Source: JACRCT01 sp049841135
Lineage (GTDB): Bacteria > Myxococcota > Myxococcia > Myxococcales > UBA5297
Assembly: GCA_049841135.1 (NCBI GenBank)
Contig: JASGHK010000004.1
Coordinates: forward strand, 1,364,001-1,428,000
DNA: 64,000 nucleotides
Direction of reading: 5' to 3'
The stretch's first letter is position 1. The number at the start of each line of letters is the position of its first letter. A program made the translations under genes and the position numbers. Shown here piece after piece: positions 20,458-31,437 of this stretch. The notes beneath the pieces were generated by a model. The model did no database searches and had not been told where the DNA came from. It was given only the letters and a program-made list of their open reading frames with translations.

Positions 20458-22601
20458 CTACTTGATCGCCTTCTCCTGCAGCAGCTTGACCAGGATCTTG
20501 GCGGTCTCCAGGCGCGACATGCTGGAGAGCAGGAAGATCTCCTCGAAGCTCGACGTCCCGTCGATGAGCGACAGCAGGAACCCGGCCCGGTGGTCGATGT
20601 TGAGCCACACGATCTGGTCGGGGGTCATCAAGGTCACCGGGCGGCGCGACAGGTCGCCCAGCTTGCTCTCGGTCATCGCCAGCAGCGTCGTCTCGCAGCG
20701 GCCGCGCAGCTCCTGCGCCGTGGCGTTGCTGGGCTCGAGCTCCAGCACCTTCTCCACCAGCGTCATCGCGCCGCTGTAGTCGTCCAGGTCCAGCAGGTCC
20801 GTGGCCTTCAGGAGCAGCGTCCCGGGGTCGTTCGCCTCCTCGAGCGCCGGCGCCAGGTCCGCCGGCGCCGCCGGGCCCGCATCGTCGATGTCCAGGTCGA
20901 CGTCCAGCTCTTCGCCCGCGGGCCGGACGACCGACGGCGGAATGATCGGCCGGGGCAGCGCCGGCGCGCCGTGAGGGTGCTCGGTGGGCGCGATGAGCCT
21001 GGTGGGCGTGAGGGTCGGCGCGGCCCTGGACGAAGGGTCCAGCGGCCTGACCATCGGCAGCGGCGTGAAAGCGGCGGGCGGCTCGGGCGCCGGGACGATC
21101 GGCACCGGGGTCATCGAAGGCCGCACCATCGAGATGGGCGTGAAGTTCGGCAGGCGGGCGGGCACCGGGGCGCCCGGGACCACGGCGGGCAAGGGCGTCA
21201 GCGGGCTCGGCTGCACCATGGAGAGCGGCGTGAAGCTCCAGTTCGGCGGCGCGTCCGGGGGCAGCGGCGCAGGCGGCGGCACGGAAGCCCGCGCCGGTGC
21301 GGGCTCGGGCGCGAAGTCGAAAGTCGCGCCCATCGGGTCCATCACCGGGCCAGCGGGTTCGGCGGGGGCTGCGCCGAGCGAAGCGCCCGCTCTGGGAGCC
21401 GAAGCCTCCAGGGCTTGCTCGGCGAGCGCGGCCTGGCCGAACGGGCTCGTCCGCGGCGCGTCGGGGTCGGCGAAGGCCGCCGGCATCTTCCCCTGCTCCA
21501 GGAGCACGGCCGGCGCCATCAGGCCTGGTCCTTCGATCTTCAGGCCCATCACCATCGTCCCGGAGGACACGTAGGGTGGCGGCGTGGACGGGCTGGCGGC
21601 CGGGGCCGTCGGAGCTGGCGCTGGCGGGGATGGCTGCGGCGGCGGTGTGGCGCCAAAGGCCAGCGTCCGGCCGGAGGCGACGAGGGGCTCGGGCGTCCTG
21701 CGGTGTGCGCTCCCCTGCCCCGCTGCACCGGGCGCGGGCATCGCGGGCGGCGTGGCCCCCGAACGCGCCGTGCCTCCGAAGACCAGGGCTGGAGCGAACT
21801 CCTCGGGCGGGTCGACCACCGGGTTCTCGACCGGGATGGCCAGCGAGGAGGGTCCGGCTCCTTCGAAGGGCTCCCGAGTGAAGGGCAGCGGCGTCCCCGG
21901 CAGCGGGGTCGGCTTGCGGGCGGCTGCCGCCTTGGCCGTCTGGTCGATCGTCGGCGATTCGAGAATCGAACGGGAACCCACCGCGGTCGAAGGTCAGGGG
22001 CACTCCCGGCGGCCGAGTGGCGGGCGGCTGGGGTGGAGCCGCGGGCGGCGTCGGCGTCGGCGCCCCCGGGACGGGTAGGCCGAAGGCCATCGTGCGGCTG
22101 CTCTCGAAAGCCGGCGCGGGAGGCGGCGTGGCCGAGGCGACCGGGGGCGGCGTCCCGAAGGCCGCCGTGCGGCTGCTCTCGAACGGGGACGGCGTCAGGC
22201 TGGGAGCAGGCTTGGGCAGGCCACCGAAGACGGCGGTCGTGCTCGAGCCCAAAGGCGAGGGCTCCACCTTGGGCACCGGCATCGACAGCGGGTTCGCGCC
22301 GGCGGGCACGAAGGGGCTCGGCGTGGGCTCGAAGTATGGCTCGGCCGGCTTGGCGAACGGGTCCTTCGAGCCGGGGCCAGGCTGCTGGGCGATCAGCCCG
22401 AGCGCGGGCGTCATCGTGGCCGATGGCGGCGCGGGGGTGATCCCCGCCAGCTTCGAGCTCACCTAGGCCCTCGGCGGCCCGCCGGTTCGTCGGGTCCATC
22501 CTGAGCGCTTCCGCCCAGATGTCCGCCGCCCCTTGCAGGTCCCCCGAGAGCTTGCGTCGAAGGCCCTCCTGGACCAGTTCCTTGATGCGGTCGACCGCCA
22601 T
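20458..22601 (-). CDS. TPR-containing protein with long proline-rich linker (two frame breaks, probable errors)
   Basis: ATG 22601 opens with a TPR-like unit (IKELVQEGLRRKLSGDLQGA, WAEALRMDPTNRRAAEGL). The frame then breaks at the CCTAGG of 22462-22467 and again at 21962-21967 (AGAATC on +; AGATC restores PFDLESPTIDQ). Between and after lie repeated phrases such as FESSRTAAFG and FTPLSMVQPS in a 450-residue Pro/Thr-rich linker. The C-terminus has another TPR unit (DDYSGAMTLVEKVLELEPSN) and a conserved alpha-helical end (TPDQIVWLNIDHRAGFLLSL, SRLETAKILVKLLQ). Corrected length 713. It converges on the SctL-like gene and heads the chaperone block. Function unknown. Confidence 0.6.
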
Positions 22602-22643
22602 GATTGGGCCGTACCCTATCAGCCCTCGTCCCCGGCTGCGACC

Positions 22644-24481
<1,838 letters not shown>

Positions 24482-24517
24482 GCCCATCCCTTCCCGTCCG
24501 TGTGCCGCCACAGCGTC

Positions 24518-25828
24518 CTAGATCTTCCACTTCAGCTTGCGGGCCTGCTCCTTGGCCGTGGCGTTGTTGGGGTCGAGCTTGAGGACCGCCTCGAACTCGC
24601 GCAGCGCGTTCTTCTCCATCCCCGCCCGCATCAGGACCTTGGCGAAGACCAGGTGGTAGTCGACCTTGCTCGGGGCCAGCTCCGTCGCCTTGCGCAGCAG
24701 CGTGTGCGCCTCCTTGAGCTCGTTCTCCCCGCCGTGCGCCGCCAACGCCCGGCCGGCGCGGAAGACGATGTCCACGTTGTCGGGGTCGAGCGAGACGGCC
24801 GTGCGGTAGCGGCTGAGCGCGGTGGCCATGTCGTTCATGGTCTCCGCCTCCTGGGCCGCCTTGAACTCCTCCGCGGCGCGGCGCTTGTCGCTGCCCTTCT
24901 TCGCTCTGGCGAGCAGCTCGGCGATCTCACGGTTCTTCGGGTCCATCTGCGAGGCCAGGGTCAGGTCGCCGGTGGCCTTGGCGAACTCGCCGGCGTCGAC
25001 CGCGGCCTTGCCCCGCGCGAGCAGCTCGTGGACCTTGCCCTGCTTGGCCAGGTACGGGTGCCGGGCGAGCCGGGCGCGGCGCTCGGCGGCCCGCTGCGCC
25101 GCCAGCTGCGGGTCGACGACAGGCTCGGAGTCGGCGGCGCCGGCGGAGGACAGCTCCGGGTGCTCGTTGAGGTACTGGGCTCGCTTGGTCGGGTCGGACA
25201 GCGTCGCCTGCGCCTCGGTGAGCTTGCGGAAGAGGACTTCGATGCGCGCCTTGTAGCTGCCCAGGTTCTTGCCGAAGTAGCGGTCCGGGTGAAAGCGCTT
25301 GGTCAGCTCGTAGTAGGCCTTCTTGCAGTCCGCTGCGGGCGCGCCCATGGGCACGCCCAGCAGCGTGAAGAAGTCGTCGCACTCCAGGCGCGACTCCAGG
25401 GTCAGGATTTCCTTCTTCCGGGCCTCGTCGAGGTCGACCGACTCCTTGAGCGCGTTCAGGTCGATGGGCCGGGGCTGGCGGGGCACGCGTGCCGCTGGAC
25501 TCGGTTGCCTCAGCGGGGCCTGAGGAGCGGGGCCAGCAATCCCAGCCGCCCCCGTCGGCTGCCGCGGAACGGGTCGAGCCGCAGATCCCCCGGGAGGGGG
25601 GCTCGCGGGGCCCACCAGGCCACGCAGCCGCATGCCGAGCAGGACGGCGATGGCCTTGGCTTCAGGAAGCCCGCAGCCCTCGAGCACGTCCCGAATCTGG
25701 GCTCCGGCGCCAATGGCCGAAGCCAGCGCCTTCTCGTCGGGACTGGCCGCCCGCTGCATCAAGTCGGGCGGGCCTTTGACCCACGAAGCCCGCGTTCCTA
25801 GACCGGCAATGATCTCTGAGTCGACCAA
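24518..25828 (-). CDS. J-domain protein with C-terminal TPR repeats
   Basis: 436 residues. An N-terminal helical region and a Pro-rich linker precede the J-domain at about residues 150-215: DDFFTLLGVPMGAPAADCKK, the HPD tripeptide in RFHPDRYF and the final helix ending LSDPTKRAQYLNEHPE. Helical repeats follow (GKAAVDAGEFAKATGDLTLA, ALSRYRTAVSLDPDNVDIVF, NALREFEAVLKLDPNNATAK), which are TPRs. It lies 37 bases upstream of the Hsp70 gene and would stimulate that ATPase while recruiting a client through its TPRs. Confidence 0.88.
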   Translation of the reverse strand: MVDSEIIAGLGTRASWVKGPPDLMQRAASPDEKALASAIGAGAQIRDVLEGCGLPEAKAIAVLLGMRLRGLVGPASPPPGGSAARPVPRQPTGAAGIAGPAPQAPLRQPSPAARVPRQPRPIDLNALKESVDLDEARKKEILTLESRLECDDFFTLLGVPMGAPAADCKKAYYELTKRFHPDRYFGKNLGSYKARIEVLFRKLTEAQATLSDPTKRAQYLNEHPELSSAGAADSEPVVDPQLAAQRAAERRARLARHPYLAKQGKVHELLARGKAAVDAGEFAKATGDLTLASQMDPKNREIAELLARAKKGSDKRRAAEEFKAAQEAETMNDMATALSRYRTAVSLDPDNVDIVFRAGRALAAHGGENELKEAHTLLRKATELAPSKVDYHLVFAKVLMRAGMEKNALREFEAVLKLDPNNATAKEQARKLKWKI

Positions 25829-25908
25829 CCTTCACCTCGGGACCGAGAGCATAGGAGGTCGCTTCAAAAGACGTCAACGAGTCAACGCCGGGCATGTCCG
25901 CGGACTTA

Positions 25909-27234
25909 TTAGAGGATGTACCGCGAGAGGTCCTCGTCCTTGACGATGTCCTCGAGCCGCTTCTGCACGAATGCGCGGTCGACGATGACGTGCTTCTCGG
26001 TGGCCTCCGGGGCGTTGAACGACAGCTCGTCCAGCACCCTCTCCATAATGGTGTGGAGCCGGCGGGCGCCGATGTTTTCGGTCCGCTCGTTGACCACCTG
26101 GGCGATCCGCGCGATCTCCGCGATGGCGTCGTTGCGGAACTCGACCTTGAGTCCCTCGGTCTCGAGCAGCGCGGTGTACTGGCGGATGAGCGAGTTCCTG
26201 GGCTCGGTGAGGATGCGCACCAGGTCGTCGCCGGACAGGGCCTCGAGCTCCACGCGGATGGGGAAGCGGCCCTGCAATTCGGGAATGAGGTCGCTGGGCT
26301 TGCTGACGTGGAAGGCGCCGGCGGCGATGAAGAGGATGTGGTCGGTCTTGACCGTGCCGTACTTGGTGGTGATGGTCGAGCCCTCGACGACCGGGAGGAT
26401 GTCGCGCTGGACGCCCTCGCGGCTGACGTCGGGGCCGGCGCCCTTCTCGCGGCCGGCGATCTTGTCGATCTCGTCGATGAAGACGATGCCGCTCTCCTCG
26501 GCGCGGAGCAGGGCCTCGCGCTGGACGCGGTCCATGTCGACCATCTTGCCGGCCTCGTCGTCGATTAAGACCTTGAGGGCGTCGGGGACCTTCATCTTCC
26601 GCTTCTTGGAGCGCTTGGGCATGAGGTTGCCGAACAAGCTCTCCATGTTGACGCCGATCTCCTCCATCCCCTGGCCGCTGAAGGCGGTCATGAAGGGCGT
26701 GGACTTCTCGGGGACGTCGACCTCGACGAGCTGGTCGTCGAGCGTGCCGGCGCGGAGCTGGGCGCGCAGCTTGTCGCGGTCGGGGCGGATGCCGGGCGGG
26801 CCGAAGCCGGCGGAGTTGGTGCCGGTGAGCAGGTCGAGCAGGCGCTCCTCGGCGACGTCCCGGGCCTTGACCCGGAACTTCTCGGCCTCCTCCTCGCGGA
26901 CGAGCTTGATGGAGACCTCGACCAGGTCGCGGATCATCGAGTCCACGTCGCGGCCGACGTAGCCGACCTCGGTGAACTTGCTGGCCTCGACCTTGACGAA
27001 AGGCGCCTGGGCGAGCTTCGCCAGCCGGCGGGCGATCTCGGTCTTACCGACGCCGGTCGGGCCGATCATGATGATGTTCTTGGGGAGGATCTCGTCCTTG
27101 AGATCGCCGGGGACCAGGTGGCGGCGCCAGCGGTTGCGCAGCGCGATGGCCACGGCGCGCTTCGCCTTCGCCTGGCCGATGATGTAGCGGTCCAGCTCCT
27201 CGACGATCTCTTTGGGCTTGAGCGGAGAGGGCAC
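25909..27234 (-). CDS. hslU: HslU, ATPase subunit of the HslUV protease
   Basis: 441 residues (usual about 440-460). Walker A GPTGVGKTE at 58-66, an I-domain insertion (about 110-240) with MEEIGVNMESLFGNLMPKRS, Walker B GIVFIDEIDKIA, and sensor/C-domain ERTENIGARRLHTIMERVLD. It ends SRYIL, the tail that docks into HslV. The ATG is 3 bases after the hslV stop, so hslVU is one operon. AAA+ unfoldase feeding damaged proteins to HslV. Confidence 0.97.
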   Translation of the reverse strand: MPSPLKPKEIVEELDRYIIGQAKAKRAVAIALRNRWRRHLVPGDLKDEILPKNIIMIGPTGVGKTEIARRLAKLAQAPFVKVEASKFTEVGYVGRDVDSMIRDLVEVSIKLVREEEAEKFRVKARDVAEERLLDLLTGTNSAGFGPPGIRPDRDKLRAQLRAGTLDDQLVEVDVPEKSTPFMTAFSGQGMEEIGVNMESLFGNLMPKRSKKRKMKVPDALKVLIDDEAGKMVDMDRVQREALLRAEESGIVFIDEIDKIAGREKGAGPDVSREGVQRDILPVVEGSTITTKYGTVKTDHILFIAAGAFHVSKPSDLIPELQGRFPIRVELEALSGDDLVRILTEPRNSLIRQYTALLETEGLKVEFRNDAIAEIARIAQVVNERTENIGARRLHTIMERVLDELSFNAPEATEKHVIVDRAFVQKRLEDIVKDEDLSRYIL

Positions 27235-27237
27235 GGG

Positions 27238-27756
27238 CTAGAGCTCCTCGAAGATGATCTTCTCGTTCGTGTAGATGCAGATGTCGGCCGCGATTTTCAT
27301 CGACGCCTCGGCGATGCCCTTGGCAGGCAGGCTCGAGTGCTGGAGCAGCGCCAGCGCGGCAGCCTGGGCGTAGGGACCGCCCGAGCCGACGGCCGCCAGC
27401 CCGAGGTCCGGCTCGAGGACGTCGCCGGCGCCGGTGATGACGAAGGTCTTCTCCTTGTCGGCGACGATGAGGATGGCGTCCAGGCGGCGCAGGAAGCGGT
27501 CGGTCCGCCAGTCCTTGGCCAGCTCCACGCAGGCACGCGCCAGGTTCTTCTGGTGCGCCTTGAGCTTCTCCTCGAAGCGCTCGAAGAGCGTGAAGGCGTC
27601 GGCGGTGGCGCCGGCGAACCCGGCGATGACCGAACCGTCGGAGAGACGGCGGACCTTGCGGGCGCTCGACTTGAGCACCGTCTTGTCGAGGGTGACCTGC
27701 CCGTCGCCGGCCATGCAGACCTTGCCGTCCCGGCGAACGCAGAGAATGGTCGTCAC
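27238..27756 (-). CDS. hslV: HslV, peptidase subunit of the HslUV protease
   Basis: 172 residues, normal for HslV. After removal of Met the N-terminal threonine (TTILCVRRDGKVCMAGDGQV) is the catalytic nucleophile of this proteasome-type peptidase; the SAR-KVRRL segment carries the conserved Lys. GGPYAQAAALALLQHSSLPA is the conserved C-terminal stretch. First gene of the hslVU operon, with a cluster of imperfect 33-base repeats just upstream. Confidence 0.97.
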   Translation of the reverse strand: MTTILCVRRDGKVCMAGDGQVTLDKTVLKSSARKVRRLSDGSVIAGFAGATADAFTLFERFEEKLKAHQKNLARACVELAKDWRTDRFLRRLDAILIVADKEKTFVITGAGDVLEPDLGLAAVGSGGPYAQAAALALLQHSSLPAKGIAEASMKIAADICIYTNEKIIFEEL

Positions 27757-27780
27757 TTGGGTTGCCTCCCTGCCCTGTTG

Positions 27781-27902
27781 CGGAGCGTCGGCCTCGTCCC
27801 GGGCGCTACGTCTCGGATCGCCGGCCTCGTGTCGGCGCTACCAATCGGATGACCCCGGCCCCGTGCCGGCACCAGACTCGGATCGCCGGCCTTGTGCCGG
27901 CG
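27781..27902. repeat. Four imperfect tandem repeats of 32-33 bases upstream of hslV
   Basis: Units begin at 27781, 27814, 27846 and 27879, each opening CGGA and carrying a GCCGGCC...GTGCCGGC-like core that is itself partly palindromic. The last unit is truncated. They lie 25-146 bases upstream of the hslV start in a 206-base gap. They could be a regulatory array or simply a duplicated hairpin. Spacing leaves no unique spacers, so this is not CRISPR. Confidence 0.65.
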
Positions 27903-27962
27903 AAGCGAAAAGGGTCCGGAATGTAACCACGTTTCGGGGGTGGGCAAGCGGACGCGGCGGGC

Positions 27963-28358
27963 TCAGCGCGAGTCGCTAGCCCTCGGAGCCGGAGACTCAC
28001 TCCCGTGCAAGCCCCGCAGCAGCACCATCGCCGCCCCCGCATCTAGCGCACCGATGAGAACTGGCAGCGCCGCCACCGCGCCCTTGTCCATCGCGAGCGC
28101 CAGCCCGGCGTCGAAGACCTGCAGCGCGGCATCGGCCAACAGCACCCAGGCGAGCGCTCTGCGCCTCCCCGTCACCGCGAGGATGACGAGAGCGAGCCCC
28201 AAGAGGACGGTCCGGCTCCCGAACATGAGCGCGACCGAGCGCGCAGGCTCGCTCGTGCTCCCCGGCAGCGCCTTCTCCGGCACGACGAACAGCGCCACTG
28301 CCGCCATCACGAGCATTGCCCCACGGAGCCCGCCGTAGACGCGTGCGAGTCGTTCCAT
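27963..28358 (-). CDS. Small integral membrane protein (DUF4267-like)
   Basis: 131 residues with four hydrophobic stretches (GAMLVMAAVALFVVP, VLLGLALVILAVTG, AWVLLADAALQVFDAGLAL, ALPVLIGALDAGAAMVLL). FGSRTVLLGLAL is like the DUF4267 pattern, but the match is by eye. Divergent from the Uma2 gene with a 99-base gap. Function unknown. Confidence 0.65.
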   Translation of the reverse strand: MERLARVYGGLRGAMLVMAAVALFVVPEKALPGSTSEPARSVALMFGSRTVLLGLALVILAVTGRRRALAWVLLADAALQVFDAGLALAMDKGAVAALPVLIGALDAGAAMVLLRGLHGSESPAPRASDSR

Positions 28359-28457
28359 CGCTCACCTCATGACCGGCCAATTGCAGGGGCCCTGCTCCGC
28401 TCGCCCTCGCCCTCGACCTCGAAGGCACCTTGGGCGACGCAATCGTATACTCGCCCC

Positions 28458-29027
28458 ATGGAGTCGCCCACCAACTCGCAGCCCCCGCGCCGGTACACGC
28501 TCGCCGACTACCTCCAGCTACCCGAAGGCGCCCCGTACCAACTCATCGAGGGAGAGCTCGTAATGACTCCTGCGCCCACCAGCACGCACCAGCGCGCGGC
28601 TTTCAAGCTCGCTCGCCTGCTCGCCGACTTCGTGGACCAACACGACCTGGGCGAGGTCTTCGTCGCTCCCTTCGACGTGGTCGTCGATGACCAGACCGCC
28701 CTGCAACCAGACGTGCTGTACGTCCGCAAGGAGCGCCTGGACATCATCAAGGACCGGTGCCTTGGTCCGCCGGACCTTGCGGTGGAGGTGCTGTCGCCCT
28801 CGAACGCCGGCGCGGACCGCACCCGGAAGCTCAAGCTCTATGCCGCATTTGGCGTTCCGCACGTCTGGATCATCGACACCGAGGAGCAGACGTTCGAGTG
28901 CCTTGACTTGGATCGTGGAGCCTACCGAATCGTCGCGAGCTGGAATGCCGACGAGACTGCCGCGCCGCCCGGGTTCGAGGGTTTCGAGGTCCCGCTCAAG
29001 TCGCTGTGGCCTCGAGCGACGAGCTGA
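28458..29027 (+). CDS. Uma2 family (DUF820) putative endonuclease
   Basis: 189 residues with the whole Uma2 pattern: YTLADYLQLPEGAPYQLIEG, TPAPTSTHQRAAFKLARLL, FDVVVDDQTALQPDVLYV (PD of the PD-(D/E)XK core), PPDLAVEVLSPSNAGADRTR (ExLSP) and KLYAAFGVPHVWIID. Uma2 proteins are restriction-endonuclease-fold proteins of unknown role, common in cyanobacteria, Chloroflexi and Myxococcota. No methylase or transposase accompanies it. Codon use has no obvious difference from neighbours. Confidence 0.9.
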   Translation: MESPTNSQPPRRYTLADYLQLPEGAPYQLIEGELVMTPAPTSTHQRAAFKLARLLADFVDQHDLGEVFVAPFDVVVDDQTALQPDVLYVRKERLDIIKDRCLGPPDLAVEVLSPSNAGADRTRKLKLYAAFGVPHVWIIDTEEQTFECLDLDRGAYRIVASWNADETAAPPGFEGFEVPLKSLWPRATS

Positions 29028-29030
29028 CCC

Positions 29031-30014
29031 TCACTTCAGCTCGTCCGTCGCGTCCTCGATCGGCCCGTCCGCCACCGCCCGCGGGTGTGCCTTGTCGTAG
29101 ACCGCCTGCAGCCGGTCCCAGCTGACCTCGGTGTACCGCTGCGTCGTCGACAGGCTCGCGTGGCCCAGCATCTCCTGGATGGCGCGCAGGTCCGCGCCGC
29201 CATCGAGCAGGTGCGTCGCGAACGAATGGCGCAAGGCGTGCGGATGGACGTGCCGCTTGAGCGCACAGGCCAGCACGTGCTCGTCGATCATCCGCGCCAC
29301 CGAGCGCGTCGAGAGCCGCGTGCCCAGATAGTTGAGGAACATCGCCTTCTCGTCGTCGGCGCCCCCACCTGCAGCGAGCAGCTCGTCGCGCTTCTCCAGG
29401 TACCGGAGCAGCGCCTCCTTGGCCTTGCTCCCCAGCGGAACGATCCGCTCCTTGCGGCCCTTGCCGAGCACCCGGATGAGGTTGGAGTGGAGATCCCAGT
29501 CCTCGACGTCCAAACCGGCCAGCTCGCTGACGCGGATGCCGCCGCCGTAGAGCACCTCGAGGATGGCCTGGTCGCGCCGGCCGCGCGCGTCGTCGCCGGA
29601 GACGGCCAAGAGCGCCATCACGTCGTCGATGGGCACCACCTTGGGCAGCGACTTGGGCTTCTTGGGCGCCATCACCAGCCGCCCCGGGTTCTGCTTCACC
29701 TTCCCGCGCTTGTAGAGGAAGCCGTAGAGCGCGCGGATGGCCGCCAACTTTCTCGCCCGCGTCGTGGCCTTGGTCTCGGCATGGAGCGTCGCCAGGAACG
29801 CGCGGATGGCCAGGTGGTCCGCGGCCTCGACGGCGATCTTCTTCGTCTCCAGGAACTGGCAGTACTGGTCCAGGTCGGAGAGGTAGCTCTTGAGCGTGTT
29901 CGGCGAGGCGTCCTTGGTGGTCTGCAGGTACTCGGCGAACTGGTCCACTACCGCCGGGCGCTGGAACTCGGGCTTCGCTTCGGGCTCGGGCTCTGCGATC
30001 GGTCGTCGCGGCAT
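29031..30014 (-). CDS. xerC: XerC-type tyrosine recombinase
   Basis: 327 residues from ATG 30014; longer frames exist upstream but lack a ribosome site, and this start gives the usual N-terminal core-binding domain (VDQFAEYLQTTKDASPNTLK). Catalytic residues are visible: Arg in GGGIRVSELAGL, Lys in GKGRKERIVPLG, HxLRH in HPHALRHSFATHLL, the second His in MLGHASLSTTQ and the Tyr in RYTEV. XerC with XerD resolves chromosome dimers at dif. No dif-like site was identified in the window. It could be a XerD or another Xer paralogue, but the length and MLGHAS pattern fit XerC. Confidence 0.85.
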   Translation of the reverse strand: MPRRPIAEPEPEAKPEFQRPAVVDQFAEYLQTTKDASPNTLKSYLSDLDQYCQFLETKKIAVEAADHLAIRAFLATLHAETKATTRARKLAAIRALYGFLYKRGKVKQNPGRLVMAPKKPKSLPKVVPIDDVMALLAVSGDDARGRRDQAILEVLYGGGIRVSELAGLDVEDWDLHSNLIRVLGKGRKERIVPLGSKAKEALLRYLEKRDELLAAGGGADDEKAMFLNYLGTRLSTRSVARMIDEHVLACALKRHVHPHALRHSFATHLLDGGADLRAIQEMLGHASLSTTQRYTEVSWDRLQAVYDKAHPRAVADGPIEDATDELK

Positions 30015-30122
30015 GCAGCCATGGTAGCCCGGCCAATCGGGATTCCAAGGATTGGGTCCTGGCCCCTCGACGAGCTCGGGGTGTCGTGGGCGCGCCCCAG
30101 GGTGTCGTAGACTTCCGCGCCG

Positions 30123-31349
30123 ATGTCCACCGAGACCTGCCCCAAGTGCGGCAAAGCGCGCCCGCCGGGAGCCACCGAGTGCCCGAGCTGCGGCATCGTC
30201 TACGGCCGCTTCCGGAACATCGCGCGCCCCGCGCCGCTCAGGAGCGAGCCAGCACCGCAGCCAGAATCCCAGGAACAGGCGCAACCACCGCAGTTCGCCG
30301 TGGGAATGACGGCAGCGCCCCGAGTCCAGGCGTCGTCACCTTCGACCGCGCCAGCCTACGTCTCCGGCAAGCAGGCGGAGAACGTGCTCCGCCTGATCGC
30401 CCACTCGCTCGAGGCTGGCCTGACGATGTCCGCCTTCGCGCGCAGCGGAGGCCTGCACGGCCTGCCCCTGTCCACCGTGAGCCGGCTGACGGCAGACGCC
30501 GATGCCGGCGTGCCGCTGTCTCAGTCGCTGCGCAATCTCGGCCTCATCGACGAGGCCTCGGCCGGGATGCTGCGTGCCAAGGAGAAGCATGGCGGGCAGC
30601 CGTCGGGGCTGGTCGCCATCGCCGAGCGGATCGCCCACCGGCGCGCAGCGCGCAACAAGGCCCTGTGGATCACGCTCTACCCCTATGCGCTGCTGCTGGC
30701 GCTCGCGGTCATCCGGCCCATCCCCGTTGCCTTCTCGCGCGGGCTCGGCCCCTATCTCGCCGCGGCCTTCCCGGGCGTCGCCACCCTCATCGGCCTGCCC
30801 CTCTTCCTCTTCGCCGTCCTTCCGCGCCTGGACCCCGCGGGGCGCCTCGCGTCCAAGGCGCTCGGCCTCCTCGCCAGCGTTCCGTTCCTGGGCCTGGGCG
30901 CCAAGAACGACGCGCTGGCCAGCTTCGTCGACGTCCTGGGCGCCTCCATCGCCTCCGGCGTCTCCCTCCGCGAGGCGCTGCCGCTGGCGGCGCAGGCCGG
31001 GGCGGGGGCGCCGGGCTTCGCCGAAGCCGGTCCGCGTGCCGTCGCCCGGCTCGACGCGGGCGCCTCGCTCGCCGTGGCCCTCTCCGAGTTCCCGGGGCTG
31101 CCTTCGCTGGTCGTGGCGCAGATCGCCTCGGGGGAGGCCGCCGGACGGCTGGACCAGGTCCTCGAATCGAGCCGTAGGAGCTTCCAGGAGAAGGCGCGCA
31201 TCGGCTGGATTGGCCTGGCGATCTTCGTCGGCTCCCTCCTCGTCCTCACCGCGTTGGCGGCCATCGCCCTGTCGATCGTCTCCGGCTTCAGCGACGCGAT
31301 GCGCCAGATGAGCGAGGGCATCGACACGATCGCTCCGCCCAGCCCCTGA
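30123..31349 (+). CDS. Zinc-ribbon protein with GspF/PilC-like type II secretion F domain
   Basis: 408 residues. The N-terminus is a zinc ribbon: CPKCGKARPPGATECPSCG, C-x2-C twice. After a Pro/Gln linker, residues about 80-400 resemble duplicated T2SS F domains: LRLIAHSLEAGLTMSAFARS, a membrane pair (LYPYALLLALAVIRPIPVAF and GVATLIGLPLFLFAVLPRL), then a second copy (FVDVLGASIASGVSLREALP, SEFPGLPSLVVAQIASGEAA) and a last membrane helix. GspF is the inner-membrane platform of type II secretion and pili. No other pilus or secretion genes are adjacent, so the partner is unknown. Confidence 0.7.
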   Translation: MSTETCPKCGKARPPGATECPSCGIVYGRFRNIARPAPLRSEPAPQPESQEQAQPPQFAVGMTAAPRVQASSPSTAPAYVSGKQAENVLRLIAHSLEAGLTMSAFARSGGLHGLPLSTVSRLTADADAGVPLSQSLRNLGLIDEASAGMLRAKEKHGGQPSGLVAIAERIAHRRAARNKALWITLYPYALLLALAVIRPIPVAFSRGLGPYLAAAFPGVATLIGLPLFLFAVLPRLDPAGRLASKALGLLASVPFLGLGAKNDALASFVDVLGASIASGVSLREALPLAAQAGAGAPGFAEAGPRAVARLDAGASLAVALSEFPGLPSLVVAQIASGEAAGRLDQVLESSRRSFQEKARIGWIGLAIFVGSLLVLTALAAIALSIVSGFSDAMRQMSEGIDTIAPPSP

Positions 31350-31437
31350 ATCCGGCCGTTCAAGCGGTGGATTCGCATCGACGCAACCGCTAATGTTTGG
31401 GGCCGACTGTCCCACCAGGCTCCTGCTTGGAGAGTGT

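Noticed and set aside
27781..27902. CRISPR array
   Set aside because: Repeats are contiguous with no unique spacers, vary a lot, and no cas genes are present.
28458..29027. Uma2 gene as part of a defence system
   Set aside because: No methylase, nuclease partner or other defence gene is adjacent; Uma2 genes are common singletons.
29031..30014. Recombinase as integrase of a mobile element
   Set aside because: Catalytic pattern and length fit housekeeping XerC; no att repeats or phage genes flank it.
31392..31437. Extended start of the secreted gene upstream of 31438
   Set aside because: The longer frame adds residues before a perfect signal peptide and has no ribosome site.
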